Below are positions 11,725 to 22,440 of a DNA stretch of 64,000 bases, in pieces. Source of the stretch: Sthenelais limicola (taxonomy: Eukaryota; Annelida; Polychaeta; Phyllodocida; Sigalionidae). The stretch's first letter is position 1. Each line of letters opens with the position of its first letter. Below the pieces are notes generated by a model that made no database searches, was not told the DNA's origin, and was given only the letters and a program-made list of their open reading frames with translations. The stretch lies in contig OW804100.1 of assembly GCA_942159475.1 (NCBI GenBank), positions 7,952,127 through 8,016,126 on the forward strand, written 5' to 3'. Both the position numbers and the translations under genes were made by a program.

Positions 11725-12890
11725 AAACAGCGGACACCATAACACTATACTGTTGTCCACTAGTGACCAGTACATAGGGTCTCCCGCTATATCCAATCGT
11801 TTAAACACAATTTCGTGGAAAAATACTGACAACTAATCATTTTCCCGAATGTATAACGTATACATGATTAATCATAAAAGCAGTTCCATGACAGCCCCTC
11901 CCACTCCCTCCCACCCCCCTCCCACCCCTCCCTCACCACCCTCAGGTCAGATCATTCTAGGTGGAGACATCTCCAGCCCCGGCCTGTCTGACCCTGTGCG
12001 TGGCATCCTTGTGGAGCTGTCTCATTACCTCTTGTCCACTATACTCTTGTCCACTAGTGACAGCACATGCACTGAACGACTCTCCTCATAAGAAAAGGAC
12101 CGTCACGAATGGATGGTCACTACCAGTATGAGATATACTCAATAAGGAAGTTGCTTATCGGAGAGATGAGCAGGAAGCAATAACCCTCATTTCTGAAAGT
12201 TTGGCATGAAACGTTTTACACCCAGGAGAGAATAATCATATTTAATACATTGCAGATTATGCCACGGGATACATGATGACCTCATACGAATGTATAGGTA
12301 TGCTGGATGTTGGCATGAATGCGTTGGATTATTTAAGGTTACGTACACCTGTACATGGGGAACGTGTTCCCGGGGCATAGTGTACACCTGAGTTCTGAAC
12401 CTCTGATTACACACCTGCGCGCATATACATATGATATAACCATCATAATTCTGTAATAAGATCATCCATCTACTGACATCTGTGTTCAGGGATGTCGGTT
12501 CTAGATACATGCATTTCTCCAGGCCAAATCTTGGATAGTTTAGTTTAGTTGTGTATAATTGATATTTTTCATAGAAAAAATATAAACATATTGTGAACAA
12601 GATCAAGGAATTTCATAATGTATCCAGTTGTAGAATAGGTGGACAATAACGAAAGATGTATGAATTGTTGTTAAAGAGACAAGAATATTTATCCATACTT
12701 TGTCACACACCCCATCGGTAGACCAATCAGATGACTCAACACATGTTTACACATGTGTAACACTTAATGTGCACACATGTGTACACATGGCCAAGCTATA
12801 GAAATAAGAAATGCTCTTCAACAAACATGCACACCTCTGACAAAGACCCACAGGGTCGAAACGCATCTATACAGTATAGGTGGCCTTCCA
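11725..12890. other. Non-coding stretch with C-rich tract
   Basis: The 139-codon minus-strand frame at 12187-12606 has no recognisable domain or motif and is best regarded as chance. Near 12744-12787, ACACATGTGT words repeat on both strands as small nested palindromes. Confidence 0.4.
11894..11942 (-). other. Strong G-quadruplex candidate on the minus strand
   Basis: The + strand is a run of C-blocks separated by single A or T bases. Read on the minus strand it has at least eight runs of three or more G with mostly 1-base loops, enough for two adjacent three-tier quadruplexes. Function is unknown. Confidence 0.7.
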
Positions 12891-12894
12891 TTTG

Positions 12895-13299
12895 TGATGT
12901 GTTTCAGGAAAATGAGTCATAAGTCGCAAAAAATAGATTTTGAGATGCCATTATATTTGAAAAGCAGAGATCAAGCTGATTCCAATGATAGTAAACAGTC
13001 TGATAATCTCATAAGTATTTCTAGATTTTAAGTTTGATATTTTCGTTTTTGAAATTTTTTTTTTCCAATATTTCTGGTGGTGAATAAACAGTAAAGTAAC
13101 TAAATTTAGTCCATATGAGGACCTTTAAAACTAAAGGATATACTACGTAGATTGTCCTGAAATTTGGGACATCGATTGATATAGGTATAAGTGATGAACT
13201 CTCCAAAAATCGGAACGTTCCAATAATGTGATCTTGTGAAAAAACACTTTGAAAAATATCAATTTTGCGACTTATGACTCATGTTCCTGAAACACAGCA
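12895..13299 (+). mobile_element. TIR element (MITE family 1), 405 bp
   Basis: The ends are inverted repeats of about 37 bp: left TGATGTGTTTCAGGAAAATG and right, read inward, TGCTGTGTTTCAGGAACATG, both continuing into AGTCATAAGTCGCAAAA. CATTTG lies immediately outside both ends (12889-12894 and 13300-13305), a possible 6 bp target-site duplication. The interior is AT-rich with no transposase, so the element would be non-autonomous. The element at 43938-44710 shares both its ends and about 200 bp of interior in the opposite orientation. The superfamily is not recognised. Confidence 0.88.
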
Positions 13300-13306
13300 C
13301 ATTTGT

Positions 13307-13376
13307 CCGGATGCGGGATGCGGATGCGGAATGTGGATGTAGATGCGGAATGCAGATGCAGAATGCAGATGCGAAA
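13307..13376 (+). repeat. GATGCG hexamer array
   Basis: About eleven degenerate copies of GATGCG/GATGCA/GATGTA begin 2 bp past the presumed target duplication of the neighbouring TIR element. The hexamer is out of step with any gene and reads as a short simple repeat. Confidence 0.85.
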
Positions 13377-13969
13377 GGTGTCCATCCATATATATATGCA
13401 GAAAACAGAGTGTGGTTAAGTATTTTGGACAGCTGACAGCCACGAGGAAGAATGGCTTTTGTACGTAGATTAATGATTGAAAAATATATTCATGATCAGG
13501 AGGAATTTCTCTACTCTTTATAAAGAATTGAAAAAGTGAAAGAGGGGAATCAGAGAACATCAATGTTGGAAAACCCATCATCTGTTTTTGTTTATTTTTT
13601 GAACATCCAATGTTGATTATTATGCCCATCATGGGGGCATGTGTTACTATGTTGACAGTAACAGTAAAGGAATTAGATTATGACGATGAAAGATTCAAGG
13701 ATTACTTCCGATTAACTTTTCATTTCCTTCATCAGCATGATGACTTCTGCAGTACACATGGTAGCAGTGTTCCTTAAACCTTTTATAGATGCAGGCCAAT
13801 ATGGCCTGCGTAAACCAGCCATACACAGGCCATTTGTCATAAACACAAGCCATTTTTAAACAATGGCAAACAGCATGAAGAATTTCCAAGACATTGAAAC
13901 CACACATAATATACTGACCATTTACTGATAACAAATATTCAAAAATACTTTTCGAGGTATTGAAATCCC
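13377..13969. other. Non-coding stretch
   Basis: I recognise no gene. The open minus frames at 13279-13632 and 13695-14039 run through repeat sequence and have no domain signature. Confidence 0.4.
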
Positions 13970-14250
13970 CTACCCTCAGAACCAATTGGTAGAAATTGCC
14001 ATATGCTTTAGTAAGGTACACACAGTAATTGAGACTCAAGATAGGTGACAGTTATCCCTATGAAAGACATAAAGTAGAATAAACCTTTCCTGGAGGAACA
14101 TTTTGTCCATTACCTCTTAAAATCCCCATATTTTCCACCAAATGTCCTATATTTTCAGAAAAAAAATTATAAACAATTTCGTAAATTTTTCAAGAACTTG
14201 TTATGAGGCCATTATCATTTATTCCATTTGTAATGAACTGCAGATTCGTG
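13970..14250 (+). repeat. Dispersed repeat family R2, copy 1
   Basis: This segment aligns along most of its length with the reverse complement of 32826-33125. Shared landmarks in order: CCAATTGGT, ATATGCTTTAG.AAGGTACACA, GTAATTGAGACT, GACAG.TATCCCTATGAAAG, AATAAACCTTTCCT, CCATTACCTCT, ACCAAATGTCCTATATTTTC and CAAGAACTTGTTATG. The type is unknown; there are no terminal inverted repeats or protein fragment. Confidence 0.85.
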
Positions 14251-14299
14251 GGCATGAGTCGCAAATTTCATGAAAGGAAGCAACAAACGAGGATAAATT

Positions 14300-14631
14300 T
14301 GTTTGACCAGGTTTATTGACCCCAAAACACAGTTACAAGCGTAAAGTGCAAGAGGTTAATTTGAACAACAGAAGTATCTCATTCCTCAGTGCGGCCCGAG
14401 TCTGTTGTGTTAAGCGACTGCGGGATCCCACGACGTTGGAGGTGTAGACTTTTCCTACCGCCTGTGGAAGGGTGTCTTCAGTGATGACATCACAATGATA
14501 GGGCATCGCCGCCTGGCGGGACTGGCCGGAGACCGCTGTTCGTGCCCGGCACTGGTAGAGATGTTGCCTGTTGCCGCTAGGGTGGATAGCACAGCAGCCT
14601 CACCATGCTGTTAATGGGCGGACCCACTACA
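14300..14631 (-). repeat. LTR-like dispersed repeat, copy B
   Basis: On the minus strand it begins TGTAGTGGGTCCGCCC and ends near GTCAATAAACCTGGTCAAACA, giving the TGT start, AATAAA and ACA end of a solo LTR. It shares its motif order with copy A at 826-1170 on the opposite strand. The block is GC-rich against AT-rich surroundings. I found no clear target-site duplication, so the LTR label is an inference while the homology is direct. Confidence 0.55.
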
Positions 14632-15139
14632 CATTCATAAACTGACCCCCTTGCGTTAATTTGGATTGTTATAGTTTTAAAAAGAAATTGGTACAGAAAT
14701 CCACTGAACTCAACAAATAAATAATGTTCATGTTATATAGTGTACCTGCGTTTGATTGTTAATAACCTTTGGTTGCACTTATAATGTGACTAAAAGAAAC
14801 ACTAAACAGGTGAATTGAATATTTCTTCTTATTTCTTCTTCAATACAGTTTAATAGAGGGGAAACTTTCCTCATCTACTGCATAATAAATAGGTTTTAGG
14901 AGCTCAGATACCTGACGTAACTAACGTTACATTGGTTATCAACCTTTGCCATTTAACTTTTGACTGTGAAATAAAAGTAAATGGCTAATGTTTAGTTGTC
15001 TTTTCCCACAGGCTAAATTAAATACCCTTAAACTATATTTCTTTTATTTATAACCCTAAGTTAAAGATCGTTTACATGATTCAATGATATAAGTTCTAGG
15101 CAGCGGCTTCATCAGCATAATTTAGCCAGGCCTATAGGC
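14632..15139. other. AT-rich non-coding stretch
   Basis: No gene, RNA or structured repeat is recognised. Confidence 0.4.
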
Positions 15140-15445
15140 AAACATCAAATCAAATATATAACGCCGGAGGTGACGTGGACGTCGGCTAAGGTGGCCGACG
15201 TAAAGGGAGCAGACGTCGGCCAGTAAATATTTTCTTGGGTTTGCCCCAGCCTCCATGGGATGTGACGTCATTGTCGTAGGAATTCCCTCCACGGAAGCTG
15301 TGCGGCAGCGGAAAGAATCGCTACATGTATGTAGCGGTAGCTGATACCGCTTCCGCAACCGGACCCAATTCCGCAGCCGTTTCCGTATGAATGGATGGGA
15401 CCCTTCAAAAATTAATATGAGCCATTTTTCCCGCAGACGCATCTG
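15140..15445. other. GC-rich island with small palindromes
   Basis: This block is rich in CG and ACGTC words: ACGTCGGC at 15179 is mirrored by GCCGACGT at 15194, and a consensus CRE (TGACGTCA) sits near 15262. Runs such as CCGCTTCCGCAACCGG and CCGCAGCCGTTTCCG look like a decayed short-unit repeat. The 106-codon minus frame across it has no recognised domain. Confidence 0.4.
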
Positions 15446-15761
15446 GACAAATGGAAGGAACGAAAAATAAAATACCTAATTGAAATCAGTCGGATTAGTA
15501 TTTTCATGAGATTTCCCTACGTCAACATCTTTGTACTACATCGCTATCCATACAATATATAAATCATAACATCAGTTCTATAATTTACGTCTAATATAGC
15601 ACCAACAAGAAAACAATTAAAGCAATTAAACCAAAGGTCTTTAATTAAAAGAATGCAATGTATATTGCATGTGTATGTAAAAGCATGTATGTAAAAGCAT
15701 GTGGGGATAAATTATCACAATTAGTTATCATTTGAAGTGTTGGGGCAGTCAGGGTGTGTGT

Positions 15762-15998
15762 GGGGGGGGGGGGGGCTGGGGCGGGGGAGGGGGCGAGGGC
15801 TTGCTCAGATTTTGTGTTCTACCCACGCACCAGCTGCGGCCAACGTTCTCCATCAATGCAATGGAATCATATTTAACCTATAGTTATATTCTTTTCTCTT
15901 TTTTTCCATTTTTGTTATCTCTTTTAATTTGTTTGTTTTTTCTGTCTTTTTTGTTTGTCTTTTTTTTTTCTTTTTTTTTGGGAGGGGGGGAGGGGGGC
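15762..15998. repeat. Low-complexity G, T and T/G tracts
   Basis: A run of 14 G at 15762-15775 and further G-blocks are followed by T-rich DNA ending in long T-runs and a G-rich tail near 15980-15998. The translations are low-complexity (glycine, phenylalanine or lysine) and non-genic. Confidence 0.85.
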
Positions 15999-16149
15999 GA
16001 GGGAATATCGTATTTAACCTGATTGAGAACTTTAACATGTAAATACATTAGACTGCATTTCGTTGGAAACGTCGCAGTTGCTTTTTTTCCAAATATGACA
16101 GTTAGGACTGCTTCCTTTTTGCTTCTTTTCTAATCGTCATGGACAGACT

Positions 16150-16240
16150 TAAGATGAGATAAGATAAGATAAGAAACTACTTTATTTATCAAATTGAACA
16201 GTATATATATATACGATAAACAGGTATACAGACTTCTAGA
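16150..16240 (-). repeat. Possible LINE 3' tail
   Basis: On the minus strand the segment reads GATAAATAAAGTAGTTTC followed by TTATC repeats. An AATAAA signal running into a short tandem tail resembles the 3' ends of CR1/Jockey-type retrotransposons. It has the same orientation as the reverse transcriptase fossil at 17895-18395, but 1.7 kb of unrelated sequence separates them, so they need not be one insertion. Confidence 0.4.
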
Positions 16241-16949
16241 TTACATCCAGTTCTCCCTGCCGTTACCTTGGCCAAAAGGGTAATAATCTAAATATTATTA
16301 AAATAGTGTTTGGAGGCTTAAAACCCCTATCTTCTCCGACACTGCTGGCCAGATCTCCGTTATATTTCACATGCACATTGCCGAAAACGGTGCCGAACTA
16401 TTCCGCTATGTTTCATTAACACTTTTGGAAGATATCAGGGTTATAAATGGGTTCGAAATCGGTTGAAATTGAACCCCCCCATCCAGGGTCCCCATCGGTG
16501 CCTGAAAACAATCCCCTATCAGTGCCTCTACACCAGAACGAGGCAATTTGCATATTGTGTGTGTATATAGGTCAGTGCAGTCTCCTGCTAACCTATATGG
16601 GTCATAGGTCATATATAATAGGTGTCATAGCATGGACACTTTTTAAAATCTGGTTTTCTACACTTTACTCCTGATTTTGTTAGTTTTACTTGGTAATGTT
16701 ACTTATAATTTAAGAGCTAAAAATGGTTGTAAAGCTCTGATATTATAAATACATTTACTGAACCTGTATAGGAAAAATAAAAAGATATCTGCTATGCCTG
16801 AATAGATAGTGTTTATGGACCTAACATAGTGTCTCAGCCTATAAGGGTGGCTGGATTGTTTTATCTGACATACACAGAGAGAGGCTATGATGGCTCAGTA
16901 GTGTTTGGATACATGTTAATACTTGATGTTCATTTAGCATTTACTGAGA
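16241..16949. other. Non-coding stretch
   Basis: No gene, RNA or repeat structure is recognised. Confidence 0.4.
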
Positions 16950-17275
16950 GATTGGCAGAGGGATGAGATTGGTGGGGGGGGGGGGGGATGAGATCGACGG
17001 GGAGTGAGATTGGCGGGGGGATGAGATCGTCGGGGGATGAGATCGGCGGGGGATGAGATCGGCGGGGGATGAGATCGGCGGGGGAGAGATCGGCGGGGGA
17101 GACATCGGCGGGAGAGAGATCGGTGGGGGATGAGATCAGTGGGGGCTGACATCGGCGGAGGGTGACATCGGCGGGGTGAGAGATCGGCGGGGGTTGAGAG
17201 ATCGGCGGGGGATGACATCGGTGGGTGAGAGATCAGCAGGGGATGAGATTGGCGGATGAGAGATCGGCAGGTGAT
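16950..17275 (+). repeat. 16 bp G-rich minisatellite, array 3
   Basis: About 20 units near the consensus GATCGGCGGGGGATGA with insertions and a run of 14 G at 16974-16987. The core GGCGGGG followed by A/GA/AT is shared with the arrays at 10517 and 11514, so the three may be related. The minus-strand open frame (serine/proline/arginine repeats) is a by-product. Confidence 0.9.
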
Positions 17276-17559
17276 GCAACCCATGATCCCGTCATGGCTG
17301 ATGTAATGGCTATAGCTAACGTAATACCAATATAATATAATGTAAAAGAATAGAGTAAACCGTTATCTCTTAAGAGAGAATGTAATAAGCATTAGATCTA
17401 CTAGTCACTTGTTTTTACTGTGTTGAGAATCTATGAGAAGCGCAGATCTAATGCGAGTTATATTTTCTTTTTATATCACAATCCTTTTTTTTTTACTATA
17501 TATAAAAAAACTGTTTATTATCGTTTATTTACCTTCTGCCATGAACATGTGCGACTCGC
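17276..17559. other. AT-rich non-coding stretch
   Basis: Nothing is recognised apart from T-runs. Confidence 0.35.
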
Positions 17560-17563
17560 TTTG

Positions 17564-17656
17564 CCATTGGCTCTTGCCATAGACAAGCGACGTTTCTATT
17601 GGCTGATACTTTAAAGCATGACGTCACAAATGACATGACGTCATCAGGAATTTCCG
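17564..17656. promoter_or_regulatory. Candidate promoter: two CCAAT, two CRE, one ETS-like site
   Basis: ATTGGCT (inverted CCAAT) occurs at 17566-17572 and 17598-17604. The full palindromic CRE TGACGTCA occurs at 17619-17626 and 17636-17643, 17 bp apart. TTTCCGG (ETS core) follows at about 17651. This grouping within 93 bp is typical of animal promoters. No first exon is recognised on either side, so function is inferred only. Some transposon ends also contain clustered CREs. Confidence 0.4.
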
Positions 17657-17894
17657 GATCATATGGGTGAATGTCGATAACTTTATATCATGGTAGGATT
17701 TCACCCTATAGTGTTGTGTACAACCACCCATTGTGATATAATATGATATAATATAAAATTATATCATCATAATTAATAGTCATAGATATCCATAAATCAT
17801 ATTTGATAAGGTTACAAATTATTATAGGTAATACGTACTACAAGACCGGATAATGACACTATTAGCTTTGTGCAAGTGAAAGCACTATAAGCTT
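17657..17894. other. AT-rich non-coding stretch
   Basis: Repeated ATATAATATGATATAATATAA words near 17737-17760; otherwise nothing recognised. Confidence 0.35.
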
Positions 17895-18395
17895 CATGAG
17901 GCACACATACTTTGGTATTTTGGGGTAACAGAGAAATTTATGACCCTGCATTTGTCTGCATTAAATTTTAAGGATATTTTGTTTGACTGGCACCATATTC
18001 CAATGCTCTTAAAGTCTTCCTGAATTAATCAGTCCATCCTTTTTATGGCTTAAGAACCACAGATAATTTTTACTTTTGCGTGACAGTTGTTAAGGTAAAT
18101 TGAGAACAGGATCAGGCAGAGGATTGTGCTTTGTGGGAGACTGTCTGAAATAAATTGTGTTTTTGTTTCAAAGACTGATTGCTGTCTATCTGACAAATAA
18201 CTCACAAATCTCTTGAGGTTGAGGCTGCTCTGATGCCATAGGTCTCTAGTTTCTTCATTAGTGTTTGATGGTGCACATGTAGTTTCAGAAGCTTTTTAAA
18301 GTCCAGGAAAGTTGTAATATTTAGATGTTTATCATTTATTCCTTGAACACTTTTATTAAGAAAGTCTATATAGTATGATGCATGACAAAACCCAG
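17895..18395 (-). pseudogene. Fossil LINE reverse transcriptase fragment
   Basis: Reading the minus strand from about 18390 down, one frame gives a GF...ASYYIDFLNK segment, then TTFLDFKK (RT motif A region, its first Asp kept), then LMKKLETYGIR. After a one-base shift near 18230 a second frame runs SYLSDRQQSVF, SLPQSTILCLILFSIYLNN (the decayed GVPQGSxLGPLLFxIYxND motif) and, past two stops, IQEDFKSIGIWCQSNKISL and NADKCRVINF. The order and spacing are those of a CR1/Jockey-like non-LTR reverse transcriptase. The FADD catalytic box that should lie between IYLNN and the W-containing segment is missing, and both ends are truncated. It is a dead 5'-truncated insertion, not a host gene. Confidence 0.88.
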
Positions 18396-18471
18396 GTGTA
18401 TTCAATCCAAGATCAGGTGCGAGAATGAGGGGTTGACGGGAGCATCCCAAGCAACAACCCGGCAACCACAT

Positions 18472-21400
18472 TCAGGTAGCAGTACATAATATACACGTTA
18501 TATCTTTTTTTTTAGAAACATATAAGGTTACATACACCTTAATTGTATTGCTACTAAGTACACGTGAACAGCTATCTAAAGCCATACTTTTTTCGTAGAA
18601 CGATTTGTTGTCTTCAAAATATTTGAGAGTTTAAAGTTTAAGTTTGAGAGATGAGTGGGTGAAGAACATAGCTCTAAGTAGACTTCTTGCCATGCCTTAT
18701 AAATATAGGCCTACACACACTGAATGTGTTCTTCGGTTCTTTTCCAACCCATCTATTCAGGTGATTCAGGGGGCAAAAGTTTGAAGTTAAAAATCCCCCA
18801 CTTTTCCCTCCCCTTAAAGGAACTAAGGGATCACGTGTCAAATACTTTTCGGACAGACTATAACAGCCACAGAATATTAATAAATTCAGTCCTGTGAGTG
18901 ATAATCATAATATGAGTAAATTTGGTATAATTCTTTTTGACGTAATAGCTGAGAATGTTGCTATAATATAAGGATGGGTACATTTGTTCCCTTTTAATCA
19001 GTAAAGGCATACTGATAAAAAGACAAAGTATTCCCACCATTCAATTTAAACCATTGAAGTACTCGGTAATCGATATTCAAGGATTACCGAGCCCTAGATA
19101 TGATGCCAGAATCTACATACCATTCATTCCTCTGTATTTAATGTGGTTATTCTTTAATTGTAAGACGCCCTATGGGAATATGACATGTGCACATTGTGAT
19201 CTTGGGAACTCGATAAGATGCAAGCAAATATTCCCGTGCATGGAATGAAGTGAACAGTAGCGAGATAGGATCAATGTATGAAACGCATTCAAGTATAAGG
19301 GGATTTGCTCATATCGCAATAAAAGGCAGTTACAACGCGTTATGAGAATGACTCTGGTCTCATATGACTAATACTTTGCAAACTCTTTTTAAAAATATAT
19401 CATATTAAACCTTTTTTCTCGCGGACATATTAATTTTTCTGAATGTGAAGGCTGATGTTAAAACCGCACATGTACATGTACTGCACATTGCATTAATACT
19501 TTGACAAATATTCCTCCCTGAATATGAAATATGCCTCCCCACTTTCCGTGTCCTGAATGATTACGAATCAAGACCCAAAATATGGTGCTCACCTAAATTC
19601 CCTCTTCCCATCCATCCAAACACTACTGCAGTATCCACTTTTCAGGGGTGAAGATACCAAGTACGAAAACACCACCTAATTGACTTAAACCCCATTTTAA
19701 TTCCCCGGATAGATCAATATTCACGAGAAGATAACGGAATCCTAACCTTTTTAAGGGGCCCTCCTGGGAGTGAAAGTGACACCTTGTATTGACAATTGAT
19801 AGAGGAAAGCTCCTCCAAACGTAATAAAATATTGACAGCTACCTCTTCTCAATTTGTCGGTCAATACCTAATGTAGCTATTATCGTTTAGGACCATTTAT
19901 TCCGCCAGGGTAAATTGTGAAGACCAATGGATGGATGCACTCTGGGTGAGCGGAATCAAGAGGGAGTCATAATTTATAGAGCATTAGTCTTGAACCCTGT
20001 AATGTTTCTAGTGGGGTTGAGAGTCTGATCATCGGTCAAATCCAAACATATTCATTTCCTTGTTTAAGAGAACACTAAAAAATCAATATCCAGGATCATG
20101 GTAATTAAAGGCGGGCGTTTTCCATTATTTCCACCAGTAATCTTGCTGTGGGCTATGACGCCTCAGTCCCATCTCCTGAAACCTGGGTTTTAGCCGAATA
20201 TGCATACTGGATTCGGGATAATCATCATGTTCAGGCAGTAAAAGGAAACGCATCCTATTTCCCTAAAGAAAAGGCTTACTGGTATTCTTATGGCTGGTGG
20301 TGACATTAAGTCGACACTGAGTTGTATCGCAAATATTGACATCTCACTCCAAATTTCGCTTATTCCTGAAGTCATCAGTACAATAGTAGTTGAACCAATT
20401 CTACTTTATATTGTTTAATCCTTGGTGAATTCTCGTGATGGATTTATTTCATGTACACAGTTTCTTAACGTTTTACGACACTTTGTATATATTATATATA
20501 TGTAATTAACTTAAAGTGTGCGGATCTGTGCATTATTTGAATGCTATTTGAATGAATTTGATGCTATTACTACGGACATGCAAAATATTCGCACTTTGTG
20601 CCTTTGTAAACCAAACTAATTTTGTCTATTATTGAAGGCAACAACACGATCTATACCTTCTCTATTAAATGCACAATCCATGCCAAACAATGACAATGCC
20701 TGACTATAATGAAATACTTTCATATTTCTCTCATCCGTTGAAAGACTAGTTCATGTTAGATCTTAAATTCTCCATGATCATAAATTTAAAGGGTATAGTG
20801 TTTCCATGCATGTAGCATGTGATCTTGCATATGTGATCTCACATGAACGATTGGTTTTTGGCAACATTGGTAGAGTGCCAATTTTTGAGACATTCGACCC
20901 ACTAGTTGTTGGCCATCCTGTGCCGATGGAAAAGAAATAACCCCCCACAATTGTAGCTCCATGTCTCTAGTTTCCGTAAATACCAAGGACAAGTCAATCC
21001 GGCCAGAAATAAAGGCTGTAGCAGTGTTTTTGTGAGGCCATGTTTGGTGGAAATATAAAATCGCCCATTATCGCCATGCCGAACGTCCCGCCGATCAGAC
21101 ATGCCCGATTGTTTCCACCGTCTGGAGCAAGTTTGAGACATAGATGAGCGTTGCCATTTGAAAGACTGGAAGAATACATTATCTCTAGATCCTGCAAATC
21201 TCAAAAGTCTGTGTGGAGGGAAAGGGTGATTTATTTGAGCCCAGATTCGAGCAAGACTTGCGAAAACGGGAAGGTCTTAAAAGGAGACAATGGCGTATCT
21301 TGTTTGTGACTTAAACGAATTTCTGCTGGTGTGGCATTGGTCCATCCATACACAAAACTTACAAATAAATGACTGCCAATGTCTCTAGATCATGCAGGTC

Positions 21401-22440
21401 TTTAGTTTGAATCGATACAAGCAAGTGGAAGGAAACCAGAGACCAAAAGGTGATGCAACCTCCAACCGGGCCAAGAGGAACATGTTTTCTAGATTTGTTT
21501 TGACTAGTCAAAAAATGAAACAGTCGATTTTGGGAGCTTTGCAGGCAGCTAGGGCTTAGATTTTCGAGTATGACATGAAGCGGGCCCTGTTCTGCATTGG
21601 TGCTAAAGGAAATTCTATTCCGAGCATTCCTTCATTTTCAAAAGAAAGGATTCGTTTTGGGTTGCAAAGTGGGTAGAAAGAGTTAGGCTTTTTAGTTACA
21701 TGTCTATGGCAAAACAAGTGAAAAATTCGACTTTTTTCTGGTGGCCCATAGAAATTTTGTGAGATATTGACCTAGTCCAATTTTTTCCCCTCTTTTCAAA
21801 TCTGGCCTCGATTTTTTTCTATTGGCATTATTGGCGACGTTATCAGCAATCTGACTGTTCTCACCAGGTGGCAGTACCGTAGAACTTGGCTTTCACTAGG
21901 TGCCCTCACAGGTTACTACATGCCATTTACAATTTCTATTAGAACAAAAGTCTCACTAGTAATACTTATATGAGGCATTTATACCTTATAGATATTACAC
22001 TTTATAAACTTGGGAATATTGAAAGCAATGAAATCAATACTTTATTTGTATAACTTACCTGCTTGATGTTGAAAAATGTTGTGAAGAAAGCACCCTTATA
22101 ATTCTAATATTATTACTATGAGTACTACTGAAGTACCCAGATTGTCAAATACCAAGTTGCAATGTATACCTATGTCAGCTACAGGAGAGGATTGTATTAA
22201 GGGTAAGTTTAAGTGATGGAAATGGATGAGAAACTCTGAAAAAGTCAAGCAAAGGGACTGCATATAATATGCAGTCTCTCCTTGAATGCTCTTGGGCGAA
22301 ATGCTTCTGTGGAGAAACTTTCTACCTTAGCACTGAGCACAAATCTGCTGTTTAGAAGCTGATCAGTAGTGCAAAAAACAACTCTAGTCTTGTCATCTTA
22401 TTGATTAATAAGAGTGAGATTGTGTAAGAGTATACTGTTA
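18472..22440. other. Four kilobases without a recognised feature
   Basis: I recognise no gene or RNA. Overlapping minus-strand frames at 20786-21204 locally look more codon-like and include a GDF-containing stretch, but no frame holds a domain I can name. Scattered AT-dinucleotide patches (about 20487-20503) are trivial. Confidence 0.4.

Noticed and set aside
11341..11836. Open frames of up to 163 codons on both strands at 11.3-11.8 kb
   Set aside because: They are translations of a 15 bp minisatellite without stop codons; every frame is open, which is not a coding signal.
12187..12606. 139-codon minus-strand frame
   Set aside because: No domain, no splice or homologous context and ordinary AT-rich composition; chance length is plausible in 64 kb.
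20786..21204. Overlapping minus-strand frames, one with a GDF motif reminiscent of LINE endonucleases
   Set aside because: The flanking residues do not follow the endonuclease pattern and three frames are open at once, so I cannot support a retrotransposon call.
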